DNA of 64,000 nucleotides, taken from contig NC_133298.1 in assembly GCF_005239225.2 (NCBI RefSeq), forward strand, positions 372,001 to 436,000. Reading direction: 5' to 3'. The notes below the pieces were generated by a model. That model worked only from the letters and a program-made list of their open reading frames with translations. It had not been told where the DNA came from and searched no databases. Both the position numbers and the translations under genes were made by a program. Positions 31,870 through 44,310 of this stretch are shown in pieces (positions within the stretch are counted from its first letter, which is position 1; every line of letters begins with the position of its first letter). The DNA is from Populus alba. Lineage: Eukaryota > Streptophyta > Magnoliopsida > Malpighiales > Salicaceae.

Positions 31870-34800
31870 ATGACTACAGAAGGTACACATACACTCATCC
31901 CGAAGCTGACCAAAGACAACTATGATAGTTGGTGCATCAGATTGAAGGCATTCCTTGGGTCACAAGAGTGTTTGGATATTGTACAAACTGGTTATGATGA
32001 ACCAGAGTCCAAAGAAAGAGAAGATGCTTTACAAGAGGCACAAAAGCAAGCCTTGAAAGTCAACAGAAAGAAAGACAACAAAGCCAAGACCATCATCTAC
32101 CAAGGTCTTGATGAAGATACATTCGAGATCATAGCTTCCGCTGAAACGTCACATGATATATGGGAGGCTCTCCAACAGAAATACAAAGGTGCTGACAGAA
32201 TCAAGAAGATTCGTCTTCAATCTTTACGAGGTGACTTTGACTTATTGCAAATGCAGTCCTCGGAGTCTATTTCTGATTATCACACAAGGATTATGGTGAT
32301 AGTAAACCAAATGAGAAGAAATGGAGAAGCCCTCATCGATGCTCGAATTACGGAGAAAATTTTGAGATCCCTAGATCCAAAATTTGATCATGTTGTTGTC
32401 GCCATTGAAGAGTCCAAGGAAGTGGACAAGTTGACAGTAGATGAACTTATGAGTTCTTTGCAAGCTCATGAGCAGAAGATAGTAAAGCGAAATGGAGATA
32501 AGGCCATCGAGCATGCCTTACAAGCAAAGTTGTCCCTCAAGGACAGATATGAGCAAGGGGAGACTTCATCAAGTGGCTACACCACTCAAGCAGGAAGTCA
32601 ACAATCCAGAGGAGGATTCCAGAGATTCCAAGGAAGAGGTTCTTGGAATACAAGCTTCAGAGGAAGAGGTGGTAGAAATACCACCAGAGGAGGTCGAGGC
32701 CAACAAGCATTCACTCCTAGAGGAAGAGGAGGCGGTTACAATAACCGTGACAAGAGGAATATCAAATGTTATAGTTGCAATCAATTTGGGCACTATAGCA
32801 CTGAATGCAGAAGCAAAGCTCCGTTAGAGATACGTGAGCATGCTAACTTTGCAGCAAAAGATGACACAGAAGCATCTGCATTTCTTGTCCAACAAGAACT
32901 TGGAGAGAAACAGGAAATATGGTATCTAGATACTGGAGCCAGCAATCATATGTGTGGCTACCGAGAGTTATTTAGTAATCTAGATGAGACCAAGCAAGGT
33001 CTAGTTACTTTTGGAGATACCACAAAGGTTCCATTCAAAGGTAAATGCAGCATCCCAATTAAGTTGAAGAACGACGATTCCAGCTACATCGCCAATGTGT
33101 ATTATGTCCCAGCCATAAAGCAGAACCTAATCAGCTTAGGTCAACTTTTGGAGAGAGGCTATACTTTTTACTCGGAGAATTGTCATCTGGCAATTAGAGA
33201 CAACAATTGGAGATTAATGGCCTACGTGAAAATGTCCAAGAATAGGATGTTTCCTTTGAACATCCAGTATGATGGAGCAAGGTGTTTGAGCGCCATCACC
33301 AACAGTGAAGAATGGCTTTGGCACCTGAGGCTTGGACATCTGAATTTCACGAGTTTGAAGATGCTAGCAAGCAAGAAGATGGTCAAAGGTTTGCCTCACA
33401 TTGATCATCCAGAAGAAGTCTGTGAGAGTTGTGTCCTCAGCAAACATCACAGATCCAGTTTTGCCAAAGAAGTCAACTGGAGAGCAAAGAGGCCACTGGA
33501 ATTAGTACACACAGATGTGTGTGGCCCAATCACGCCTATGTCGACTGGACAAAATAGGTACTTCCTCACTTTTACTGATGATTTTAGTAGAAAGACGTGG
33601 ATATACTTTCTGAAGAGGAAGTCAGAAGTATTCAATTGTTTTAAAGATTTTAAAGCAATTGTGGAGAAGCAAACTGGTTATACGATCAGAACAGTAAGAT
33701 CTGATCAAGGAGGAGAATATACAGCCAATGACTTTGAAGCCTATTGTACACAACAAGGCATCAGACATCAGACTACGCCAGCTTATACACCACAGCTGAA
33801 CGGTGTAGCAGAAAGGAAGAATCGCACGATTCTTGACATGGCCAGAAGTCTGCTCAAAGCAAAGAAGTTGCCCAAGCAATACTGGGCTGAAGCTGTATCA
33901 TGTGCAGTGTATCTGTTGAATCGCTGCCCGACCAGAAGTTTGCAAGGTATTACTCCAGAAGAAGCATGGAGTGGTCACAAACCAAGTGTAACTCATCTTC
34001 GAGTCTTTGGTTGTGTGGCATATGCAAAGATCTCAGATGCAAGAAGGAGAAAGCTCGATGATAAGAGCAAGAAATGCATCTTTGTCGGATATGGTGAAAG
34101 AAGGATGGGATACAGGCTGTATAATCCCATCACGAAGAAGGTGATTACGAGTAGAGATGTTATCTTTGAAGAAGATAAATCTTGGGCATGGAATGGTGAT
34201 CAAGAAGCAGTCAAATGGATCACCACTGATTTGATCCTTGAAGGTGAAGAAGTACCAACAGTACTTGTCGAAGAACCGATTGTGCCAGCAGCTGAACCAC
34301 AAAGTCCGGCACACAGTTTCCCTGTATTCAACAGGAGGAACACACCAGGAGCATCATCATCAACACCACCAGCATCCTCATCAGAAAGACCAAGAAGGAT
34401 GCAGAATCTTGAAGAGTTGTACGATACCACTCAGGTCATGGAAGATACAACTCTGTTTTGTTTCTTTGCAGATAGTGACCCATTAAACTTCAATGAAGCT
34501 GTCACAGAAGAGAAATGGATAGAAGCAATGGATGAAGAAATACATGCCATTGAGAAGAATGATACCTGGAAGCTGACTTATCTACCAGAAAACAAGAAAG
34601 CAATAGGTGTCAAATGGGTCTACAAGACGAAGAAGAACGCCAAAGGAGAAGTGCAAAGATACAAAGCCAGATTAGTGGCTAAAGGCTACAAATAGAGAGA
34701 AGGCATTGATTATGGAGAAGTATTTGCTCCAGTAGCCCGGCTAGAGACAATCAGATTGATGATCTCACTAGCTGCACAACATAGATGGAAGATCTATCAA

Positions 34801-36006
34801 CTCGATGTGAAGTCAGCATTTCTGAATGGCTTCCTAGAAGAAGAGATCTATGTTGAACAACCACTTGGATACATTGATGCTGAAAATAAAGGCAAAGTAT
34901 ACAAGTTGAAGAAGGCTCTCTATGGTTTGAAGCAAGCTCCGCGTGCTTGGAATACCAGAATTGACAGGTATTTTCAAGATAATGGATTTGAAAAATGTCC
35001 ATATGAACACGCAATGTATGTGAAGAAAGGAGCAGATGGCAGCATCTTATTTGCTTACCTGTATGTTGATGATTTGATATTCACCGGCAACAACCCTACC
35101 ATGTTTGACGACTTCAAACGAAGCATGGTACAGGAGTTTGAAATGACTGACATTGGTCTAATGTCACATTTTCTTGGCTTAGAAGTAACGCAGAAGGAAG
35201 AAGGGATTTTTGTATCCCAAAGCGGTTACGCCAAAGATATTCTTGAAAGTTTCAAGATGGAAAGCTGCAATCCGGTATCAACTCCAGTTGAGAATGGAGT
35301 GGAATTGAGGAAGAGTAAGGTTGGAAATGTTGATCCAACTTACTTCAAAAGCTTAGTAAGAAGCTTAAGGTACTTGACATGTACCAGACCGGATATACTC
35401 TACGGAGTCGGACTCGTCAGCAGATACATGGAGACACCAGACCAGTCTCACTTGAATGCAGCCAAGAGAATTCTTCGCTACATCAAAGGCACAATGAATG
35501 AAGGTATGTTTTATACCTCAAGTAAAGACTTTAATCTTGTAGGCTACTCGGATAGTGATTGGGGTAGAGATCTGGATGAAAGGAAAAGCACAACAGGGTT
35601 TGTCTTTTTCATAGGAGACACATCTTTCACATGGTCATCCAAGAAGCAATCGATTGTCACATTATCAAGCTGTGAAGCTGAGTATGTTGCTGCCAACTCA
35701 GCCGTATGCCATTCAATATGGTTAAGGAATATGCTGAAGTTTTTGGGATTTCCTCAAGAAAATCCTACGAAGATTTATATTAATAATCGATCAGCAATCG
35801 CATTGGCAAAGAATCCAGTGTATCATGAGAGGAGCAAACACATTGATACACATCATCACTTTATCCGGGAACATGTGAAGAATGAAGAAGTCCAACTGAT
35901 ATCTTGCAACACAAATGATCAAGTTGCTGACATCTTCACAAAGCCATTGAAGGGAGAAACATTCATCCGATTAAAGTTCATGCTTGGCATGATATCCCTC
36001 GATTGA
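31870..36006 (+). pseudogene. Copia-3 gag-pol polyprotein, one internal stop
   Basis: A single frame of 1378 codons is interrupted only by a TAG at 34693-34695, after ARLVAKGYK at the start of RT. Order: gag; CCHC knuckle [14 protein letters not shown]; protease [15 protein letters not shown]-pre-integrase; integrase with [15 protein letters not shown] and [11 protein letters not shown] with LDVKSAFLNG and YVDDLIF; RNase H with SDSDW and CEAEY. The RNase H position that is normally D in DNxSA reads N (YINNRSAIA), which should impair that activity. Both the stop and this change fit C-to-T or G-to-A transitions. The similarity class is TNT1-94-like copia, by pattern recognition only. Confidence 0.93.
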
Positions 36007-36022
36007 GTTTAAAGGGGAGATT

Positions 36023-36387
36023 TGTTGAATATTAAACTCAATCCAGAAGCTCCCAGAAGGTCAAGGAAGGCAACCAGCCACCAGCCACCAGCCTCCAGTC
36101 GCCGACCAGCTGCAGCCGCCAGCCACCAGCTGCCACAGCCGCCAGCCGCCTTCACACCTAGAAGGTTGAAAAGTCTTGTTTTAATTTCGTATATAAATAG
36201 AGTGCCCAGCCTCTGTTAATGTGTGTGGAGAGAATTGAGAGAAACACTAGAAAGAGAAAGAGAGAGAGAGGGCGTGTATTGTGTTAAGTTTTCATTAATT
36301 GTAAGCTTTGGTTTTGTGTAATAAAACAATGTGTTTTATCCCCTCTGAGTGTCTCAAAGCCACCACCAGTGGTTTCTCCCACCAACA
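36023..36387 (+). repeat. 3' LTR of Copia-3 (365 bp)
   Basis: It is preceded by the polypurine tract AAAGGGGAGA. Relative to the 5' LTR it has T or A where the other has C or G at the five differing sites. It ends in CCAACA followed by target duplication CCTCC. Confidence 0.95.
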
Positions 36388-36959
36388 CCTCCTTCATCTG
36401 ATCCGAATCTCAACTTCATCAATGACCTGAGGACTACAAAAGGGAGTTGGTTCTCTAGTAAGAACATGTCTCGTGCAACTAAAGCTGCAAAGTGACTGGA
36501 CATCTTCAGATTTTGATGGTCACGAAGTAGACAGTGCATGAATTGGATAACAAAACAACCATCAAGAAACATCATCTTGGTGAATTTGGTCATGTCATTG
36601 AGTATAACTGATAATGCATCCTCAACATAGCATCTTCTTGCCTCTTCAGCCACATCCACCACGGTTTTGTACACCTCTTCAACGTGTTTTCCACTCTGTT
36701 GCACAAATCCGCGCACCATACTTTGTTTAGACTTCTCCATCTCTTTGAGCCCATCATGCTTCCCATGGTAGTAAGGACCTATGGAGACCACCATGGGTTC
36801 GTAACATTTCTTGTTCGAGTCAATCCCACTAAATATCTGTGGAACCCTTGGAATAATTCGAGGCCCTTGCTGCTGGCTCATGGTCTCTGTCCGCTCAACG
36901 CTCATTATGGATCCCAACCAATTATTATTTTCTCGGACTAAAATGTGTGTTTCTCCCAT
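36388..36959 (-). pseudogene. DUF247-2, N-terminal half (split by Copia-3)
   Basis: It starts at the ATG at 36959 and runs 190 codons to the insertion point. Motifs are PRIIPRVPQIFSG, CYEPMVVSIGPYYHGK, MMFLDGCFVIQFMH and FLLENQLPFVVLRSL. After FGSDE the frame enters the target duplication and then the Copia-3 LTR, where it ends. Upstream sequence at 37345-37800 belongs to the shared block C. A short truncated product could in principle still be made, but the anchor and the C-terminal half would be missing. Confidence 0.92.
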
Positions 36960-38894
36960 TAGAAGTACAGATATTTACTGAACAAAGGATATTGTGAACA
37001 AAAGAATTTATCTGCACTTCCAATGCATATCACTAGGTCACTACGGATCTATTAAATACCAAGTTAGGAGCTAGAATCTTACCTTACTTGGAAGTTGAGC
37101 TTTGATGCTTTAACTGTTGTGCTGTTGTCTAAAACGTGTTCCTCGACTGCAGACAGCTTAAGCAATAAAATTTGCAGTGTAACATCAAACTTAACGCTTA
37201 AGTTTCTTGACATCAAATTAAAGTGGTAGGTTGCATGATAGCACTGTGAATAAACCAGAAGAAAATTGTCGTTAGATAGTGTGATTACTTTGTTAAAATA
37301 CTACATATACTGCATGCAAAATCGAAATATATCTGCTTAGTTTCTTACATTGTTATCTCAATTATGATGGCTGGTTACCATTTTCCAACGCACAAATTAT
37401 AGAATGGTAATTATTAAAAAAATCCCAAGTAATTGTACGCAGTCCAAAACGCAGATAAGTGTTAAAGAATATATGTTTCAAGATTTCCAGGTAGTAATAT
37501 ATACTAACAACATGAGAAATGCGTGTAGGGGAGATAAAGATTGGATTGTTCCATGCTCAAGGTGCAAGAAAATTAAAGAGCATATATAGAACAAACTTTT
37601 GTTAATTTCTCCAGTCTTTAGTGATGATAAAAGAACAAAGTGGAGCCCTACCAGGCGGCAACCTGTGTTTTCATTCGTTTTCTTTTTGTGCTTAATAAGC
37701 TTGGACGGAATTTCTTTTTTAAAGAAAAAAGCTTGGAAATAAATTCTTTGTCGAGAGACTGGGGTAGAATTTAAGGACACGCTTAAAAGACCGACTTTGC
37801 TATACGTATTATAGATTATTAAAGAATAATATAAAAGACTGGGGTAGAATTGTTATATATATGCATCTAGTTTTGAGCACTAAACAATTTTAAAGTATGC
37901 ATCTTAAATTTGTTGAAGTGGATCGGCAGAATTACAGGAATTATATTTTAGTTTTTCTCTCTTATTTGTGTTTTCAAAGTTAATTTTGAGTAAATCAAAC
38001 AATTTTGTTGATGTTTTATTTCTACACATTATTTTTAAATTAGTCGTGATGCATGAAGGCAATTTTTATGAATTTTAATATGATTAATTAGGAATTAAAG
38101 GATACATGATTGCATTTTTATTTATTTATTTATTTATTTTTTAAAAAAAACCTTTAAGCTCAATTGAGACATCAAAGAATGCCTATTCATCTACTACAGT
38201 GTGATCATTGGAAATGAGCCGAGAGAAGAAAAATTGAAAACATGATGAAATTAGTTGAAATACAATGGAAATTTTTAGATAACATGAAGACACCCAATAA
38301 ACTTCGAGGGGTAAAATTTTCCTTTATATTTCAATATTATCCATGGAATTTCCAAACTCAACACCCTAACGTCACAGAGGTTAGCGCCCATTCAAGTAAA
38401 CAACTATCTACTTATTTCTGTTAGTGCAAACCTGATTCTCATACTAATTTGTCAAGACAATATTTCTGAGAGGCGTAAATGAAAAGATAATAAAAAATAA
38501 ATAAAGGAAAGCTAATAATATATAAATTCACATGATTTGATAAATTACCTGCAGATCTATTATACAGACTACAGAGGACATCTTGATGATCATTATTACG
38601 TGAAAGGAAGTAAAAATAAGAAAAATAAATTGCCATCTAATTTTATGATTATCAAAAATTCTAACAGATATTTCAGAGATTTTTAGATAAAAAGCTAGTT
38701 ATATTAAAAAAAAGAAGAAGATAAAAATCATCATAAAAAACCGTATTTAAAATAAGTTGAATTATTATTTAATTTTAATAATAAAAATATATATTTGCAT
38801 ACATGCTAACATTCGCTTACTGCATGCTAGGAATTTTTTTTTTTAACACCTTTCTTTGCACTGGATGAACATGCCCCCAGAAGTCCATTAAAAG
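36960..38894. other. Upstream region of DUF247-2, including block C
   Basis: No further gene is seen. 37345-37800 is block C, similar to blocks A and B (GATGGCTG.TTACCATTTTCC, GATTGGATTGTTCCATGCTC, CTCCAGTCTTTAGTG). Minus-strand GTAAGGTAAG near 37080 is a candidate donor for a 5'UTR intron, not confirmed. A TTTA-type simple repeat lies at about 38115-38140. The remainder is AT-rich without recognisable content. Confidence 0.5.
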
Positions 38895-39306
38895 AGAGTG
38901 ATCTGGAAGCATCATAATTTGTTCTCCTTTGTTAATAGACTGAAAGCATATTTTGGTTCAATCACCTTCTCACATATCTTTCGTGAAAGTAATTACATGG
39001 CAGATGGCTTGGCTAAACAAGGAGTGCGGAGATCAAGTGATTTTGTTGCCTGGCTTTGAATTTTCTATAGCTTGGATGTTGTTTCTTTCCCCAATATGTC
39101 TTTGAGCAATTTCTGTTTTGTTTTGTAGAGGAATGTTTAGCTTCAGCTCATTCGGATGGGTTTTTTGTTATTTTCTTTACTTTGGTTTATCTTAAGTTGT
39201 GCTTTATCCTATATATGGTTTTTTGCCATAATATGATATTGTGTAGCTTTGGTTCTATCCCCGTCAGATTTTGACGTTTAAATAATATACACATCTTTCA
39301 AAAAAA
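38895..39306 (+). mobile_element. 5'-truncated LINE tail (RNase H end and 3'UTR)
   Basis: 38895-39059 is open for 54 codons ending in TGA. It encodes the C-terminal end typical of plant L1-type reverse-transcriptase ORFs: SHIFRESNYMADGLAKQGV and then FVAWL. A 3'UTR of about 245 bp ends near an A-rich run at 39299-39306. No upstream RT or endonuclease is present, so the copy is severely truncated, as is usual for target-primed insertion. Confidence 0.7.
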
Positions 39307-39411
39307 CATACGAGCTTAATCTGAAACATAATGAAGGAAATGAGCTTAAAAACCCAATTCAATATTCATCATCTCCTTTGGTCCAAACTACCGTGCTTTA
39401 GAAGTGGGGAT

Positions 39412-39901
39412 TATTAGCAATAATACAGCAGCAACATCACAGGATCAGCAACAACAACAACATCACTGAAGCAGTAGCAGCAGCAGCAGCAGCAGCAGCA
39501 GCATCATAGCACCTCCAACGGCTACTACACTCCAGGATGGGAAACAAATCAGCCACCATAATCAAGAAGATACTCCAATGGCTACTACACTCCAGAATGG
39601 CAACAACCATAATCAAGAAGATACTCCAACGGTTACTACACTCCAGAATGGCAACAAATCAGATACAAATCAGCCTCCATAATTATGATGATCCTATAAC
39701 TATAGAAACAATTGTAACTATAGAAACAAAGACAACTATAGAAAGTCAATAGTTACTCTGTTCCTTATTTATATATATTTACATACAGCACATAGTTGAT
39801 TGTAGTGTGCTTACGCCCTATTTTTAATATTAATAGAAGAAGAGAATTCTTTCAATAACATCTCCGCTGCTTTTGTTCTCTTCCTCTGCCATACTTTTCT
39901 C
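39412..39901 (+). repeat. 5' LTR of Copia-4 (about 490 bp)
   Basis: It starts TATTAGC; the exact right end is uncertain by 1-2 bases before the primer site at 39903. It carries a CAG-type trinucleotide run (about 39476-39502) that is much shorter in the 3' LTR, and about 51-bp tandem units containing ATCAAGAAGATACTCCAA (39555-39660). TATATATATTT near 39763 is a possible TATA region. Confidence 0.8.
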
Positions 39902-39902
39902 T

Positions 39903-39914
39903 TGGTATCAGAGC
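39903..39914 (+). other. Primer-binding site of Copia-4
   Basis: TGGTATCAGAGC, the plant initiator tRNA-Met type site, immediately after the 5' LTR. Confidence 0.9.
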
Positions 39915-39965
39915 CTTTGAGTGAGCACACAAACAAACACAGACAAACACAAACATATCCACACA

Positions 39966-42395
39966 ATGACTTCACTGTCACTCAATGTTGGGAACTTCAT
40001 CACCCTCAAGCTTAGTCAAACAAACTACCCTTTATGGAGGGAACAAGCTCTGTCTCTTGCAGAGAGTCAGGAGCTAGTTGGGCATCTCACCAATGAAGAT
40101 CTCGCACCAACAAAATTCATCACACAAGATTCAGTCAATAACTCAAACACAGAAAATACAGCACCAGTCCTAACTGAAGCTTTCATCACTTATCGGCTTC
40201 TTCGTGGTTGGATTATTGGAACCTTGTCTGAAGAAACACTTAGCCTTGTTGTTGGCTTGGAGACAGCATCTGCTGTTTGGGAAGCTCTTAAGAATGCTTA
40301 TGTTAAAGACTCACAAGAACGTGAGTTTACACTTCGCCAACAAGTCACTTATTTCCAGAAACATGACAATCAATCTATGGAGGAACACATTCGCACGTTC
40401 AAAAAATTGTGTGACAGCCTTGCAGCAATTGGCAAACCAGTTTCTAACAGTGAAAAGGTTTTCTGCCTTCTCACCAGCCTTGGTCCACAGTATGAAAACT
40501 TCACAACAACCATGTTGAAGCCCCCAAGAGCATCCTATTCAGAACTGGTCTCTCAGCTTCAGAATTTTGATCAGCGCCATAACTGGTTCTCTTCTTATAC
40601 GGACATGACAAACTCACAATCTTCCCAACAGCTTGCATTTTATGGGCAACAACAGCAGCAACATCATCGAAGCTCCCAGCAGCCATTCTCACGCAACAAT
40701 TATTCATTTTCATCCAATGGGAGAGGATTACAAGCACAACAATCTAGAGATCAAAATCGTAGGATCACCCCTACTCAACAACGACGCCCTCCATCACCAG
40801 GAGAACGTCGCATGACCCAAACAGAAAGAGACCTTTATCGCGAGGACAAGTGCCAATATTGTGGTACAATGGGCCACATTGCTAAAATTTGCTGGTGGAT
40901 ACCTAAGCAAAAAACTACTCATGATAGTGAAATTCCACAAGCACTGGCAGCCTTTACACTAGACAATACTGTTTGCGACACTGAATGGATTTCAGACACC
41001 GGTGCCTCAAATCATATGACAAGCAAGCCAGGTATGTTAACTGATATTTGAACATATTTTGGAACTGATTCTATCGTTATTGGAAATGGATCTTCACTGC
41101 CAATTGTTGGTATTGGAGACTCATTTATTAAACAGAACACTACAAAATTACCTATCAATGATGTCCTACTTGTTCCTGAATTGACCAAAAATTTACTTTC
41201 AGTTAGTCAGCTAACAAAACAATTTCCTGTGAACTGTGAATTCTCTGACGTTGATTTTTGTGTTAAGGAACGGAAAACAGGACAATCTCTAATCACAGGT
41301 AGACGTAAGGGTGATCTTTATGTCTTACACAACTCGCTAGAATTACATTTCTCTTATCACTTTAAAACTGGACCAGCAGAAGTCTGGCACTAGCGTTTAG
41401 GACATCCTCAATTTTCTGCCGTGCAGTTATTAAAAAATAAAGGATTGATTGACGTCACAGGAGCTATGAAGATTGAGCACCTTTGTGATAGTTGTCAATT
41501 AGGAAAACTTAGCAAGTTACCTTTTTCTCATTCTGAACATTCCAGTACTGATATTTTTGAAAAAAATACATTGTGATTTTATGGGGACCTGCCCCGGTTT
41601 TTATCTATTGGAAAATTCAAGTATTATGTTTGCCTAGTAGATGATTTCTCTAAATATACATGGATAATTCCTATCCAAAATAAATATGATTTTCTAACCG
41701 TTTATCTATCATTTGAAAAGTATGTTAGTAGACAATTTAATAAACAGATCAAAGTTTTCCACTCAAATGGAGGAGGTGAATTCATTAACTCCAAATTAGC
41801 AAGTCACTTTCATTCAACAGGAATTATTCATCAGGTATCTTGTCCATACACTCCTGAGCAAACAGGTATGGTTGAAAGGAGACACATTAATAATGGTCTG
41901 CATTTTACTTCTACTACTAAGCTTCATTTATCTGCTTTTTCATATGCTGATTGGGCTGGATGTCTTACTACAAGACGTTCGACTATTGGCTACTGTGTTT
42001 TTCTTGGTTGTAATCTCATCTCCTGGTGTGCCAAGAAACAACACACTATTTTGCGCTCTAGCACTGAAGCAGAATATCGTGTTGTGGCCAACACTGCCGT
42101 AGAACTTACATGGTTGACCTACATCCTTCGCGATTTACACCTTCCACTGATATCTCCACCGGTGCTCTATTGTGACAATGTTAGTGCTCTCCACATGACG
42201 ATCAATCCTGTCTTCCATGCACGTAGCAAGCATATTGAGCTTGATTATCATTTTGTATGCGAACAAGTGGCTCTTGGGAACCTTATTACGAATCACATTC
42301 CTACCTTTAATCAGATTGCTGATTTATTTACTAAGCTAGTATCCAAAGCTGCCCTTCTTCGTTTCCAGAGCAAACTTTGCCTCCAACCCCGACAA
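39966..42395 (+). pseudogene. Copia-4 gag-pol remnant, RT deleted
   Basis: Gag opens at the ATG at 39966 (MTSLSLNVGNF) and includes a Gln-rich region and a CCHC knuckle CQYCGTMGHIAKIC. The protease motif is [11 protein letters not shown]. The frame is broken by TGA at 41049 and TAG at 41391-41393, and by shifts near 41560. Integrase is recognisable to about 41870 (PYTPEQTGMVERRH), where it is joined directly to RNase H (SYADWAG, SSTEAEY, CDNVSALH, KHIELDYHF), so late integrase and all of RT are missing. RNase H runs to about 42395, just before the 3' LTR. Confidence 0.88.
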
Positions 42396-42409
42396 TGTTT
42401 GAGGGAGGG

Positions 42410-42539
42410 TATTAGCAATAATACAGCAGCAACATCACAGGATCAGCAACAACAGCAGCATCACCGAAGCAGTAGCAGCATCACAGCACCTCCAACGGCT
42501 ACTACACTCCAGGATGGGAAACAAATTAGCCACCATAAT
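42410..42539 (+). repeat. 3' LTR of Copia-4, first part
   Basis: It begins TATTAGCAATAA after the purine tract GAGGGAGGG and stops at 42539 where the Athila-like element inserted. The remainder resumes at 50842. The last five bases, ATAAT, are the left target duplication of the nested element. Confidence 0.92.
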
Positions 42540-43949
42540 TGATTAGTACTTAAAAGTGCATGTTTATCAAGGTTTTATATCATTATTTTGCACTTGAAGT
42601 ATCAATAACTCCTTAACTAAAGCATGTTTTATAATAACAAGTTTGATACTATAAGATACCTTAATTTATGGTAAATGCTCATCTTAAATGCAGGCCTATC
42701 AAATAAATAAAAGGTTTGATTGATGAGTTTAAGTATTGAAAGTGAAAGGACAAAGAGATGGCCAAACTTAGAAAAGAGATGCCGGTGCAGTCCAAACCGA
42801 AACATTGTTCGGTAATTGGATCATATCTGGAGCTCTAGATCTCGGATTTAGGTCCATTTTATATGGATGGAAAGGTAAGACAAAGGCCTAAAACTTTCAT
42901 TAGGAGCCTTAGATTTAAAAAGGCCGTTTTGAAGTCCAAACTGAAGGAACAATGAAGAAGTCCGAAGCTGTCCTGCAGCCCAGACACTATTTAGTGTTCA
43001 ACCCATATCTTGAGTTCTAGAAGTCCAAATGACCTCATTTTTTTTTTGTTGGAAAGCTGAGAAAATTTCCTAGAACATTCCTGAGGATTCTGGGCAAATT
43101 ATGATGTTAGAAATGACGTCTTGTTCAGACAAGAAGATAAGGATTGTCACCAAGTCAAGATGTGGCCACCCACTCATCAATTAATTAACAAATCAATAGT
43201 TCCAAATTTTGGCCTATAAAAGGAGGCACTTACCATGTATTGAGGCATCTTGGTTTCCAGATCAAGATCATGCTCTTGCTTTCTCTCTTTGTATTGCTTA
43301 TGTTTTTCTTTCATTAATATCAAGTTTATGCACTTCATTTCCTTTCCTTTACTTAGTTAACTTCTTTCTCATTTATGTTCTTATCTTGTTCATTTATGTT
43401 TCTTTCTTTCATTGTGTTTGGCTAAGTTAATTATGTCAAGGTGAAAAGGGTACACTAATGGTGTAAGAATAAGTATAATATAAACTTAACATGGACCTTA
43501 ATGTTGGATACTAACATGTTTTATATTTGTTATCTTGTTCACTTTTAATACTTTGCTTGTTAAATGGTTAATCTAGATTTATGTTGTATAACACTTGGTA
43601 CAACAAATACTTGGCACTTTCATAGCCCATACTGTATGGTATAACCGACGCCTGAGCTATGAAAGGAACTTGATTTGTTGTTAACATAAGTTATAATCAT
43701 GAATGCCTGCCAACATTTACAAGTATTAGCTTTATTCGAATAAGATAACTAATGTAATCATGTTAATAATTTATAATCTAATTGGAACCTCCTTTATGTG
43801 TGGTTTCTAATTGAGTAATAAGAGTTTATACTATACTTGTTTGAAGTACCATTAGTGGATCCTCTAACCTTGACATTTGTTTTTATCATTGTTTAATCCT
43901 TACGTTAATCTTTTATCTCAAAGTTCTCATTAATTTCTTCATCTTCTGC

Positions 43950-43992
<43 letters not shown>

Positions 43993-44286
43993 TACATTCT
44001 GTTTATATTATACAATATATATCTTTGATCTTTTCATAAACTCAGTATATATAGGCTGGAAACCTGTGACCCGATCTTTTAGATCATTCTCAGGTATAAC
44101 AACGCCACGTACTGAGTATAATAATTATTATTGTTGTTGTTGTTGTTGTTGTTGTTATTGTTGTTGTCTTGCTATTTATAATTTATACAATTAACCTCTC
44201 TGTGGTTCGACTCCGGTCTTGCCGGGTTATTTATTACTTCGACACTCCTGCACTTGGGAAAAGACATCAAGCTTTTGGTCGTGTAA
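42540..44286 (+). repeat. 5' LTR of Athila-LOG-1 (1747 bp)
   Basis: It contains a TATA box in GGCCTATAAAAGG (about 43211-43223), an ATT trinucleotide run (about 43953-43991) and a GTT run (about 44133-44167). It keeps about 353 bp (42776-43129) and about 60 bp (near 43705-43765) that are deleted from the 3' LTR, each between short direct repeats. Confidence 0.93.
43215..43222 (+). promoter_or_regulatory. LTR TATA box of Athila-LOG-1
   Basis: TATAAAAG, conserved in all three LTRs of this family in the window (also near 49820 and, inverted, near 54313). It is the likely start region for element transcription and so for any LOG transcript made from the element. Confidence 0.6.
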
Positions 44287-44292
44287 AGTTTT

Positions 44293-44310
44293 TGGCGCCG
44301 TTGCCGGGGA
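44293..44310 (+). other. Primer-binding site of Athila-LOG-1
   Basis: TGGCGCCGTTGCCGGGGA begins six bases after the 5' LTR. It is the primer site typical of plant Athila-type gypsy elements; the tRNA is usually given as tRNA-Asp, from general knowledge. Confidence 0.85.

Larger units (their letters stand above)
30914..36392 (+). mobile_element. Young, nearly intact Ty1/copia element inside DUF247-2 (Copia-3)
   Basis: LTRs 30919-31283 and 36023-36387 are both 365 bp, begin TGTTGAATATT and end CCCACCAACA. The target duplication is CCTCC (30914-30918 and 36388-36392). By eye the LTRs differ at only about five sites, all transitions. The element has a primer site, a full gag-pol order and a polypurine tract. 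It lies on the strand opposite to the DUF247 gene it disrupts. Confidence 0.96.

Noticed and set aside
43209..43430. A 73-codon frame repeated at 43209-43430, 49814-50035 and, inverted, 54104-54325
   Set aside because: It lies inside each LTR, opens with TTG rather than ATG and overlaps the TATA box. Its conservation follows from LTR copy identity, not coding.
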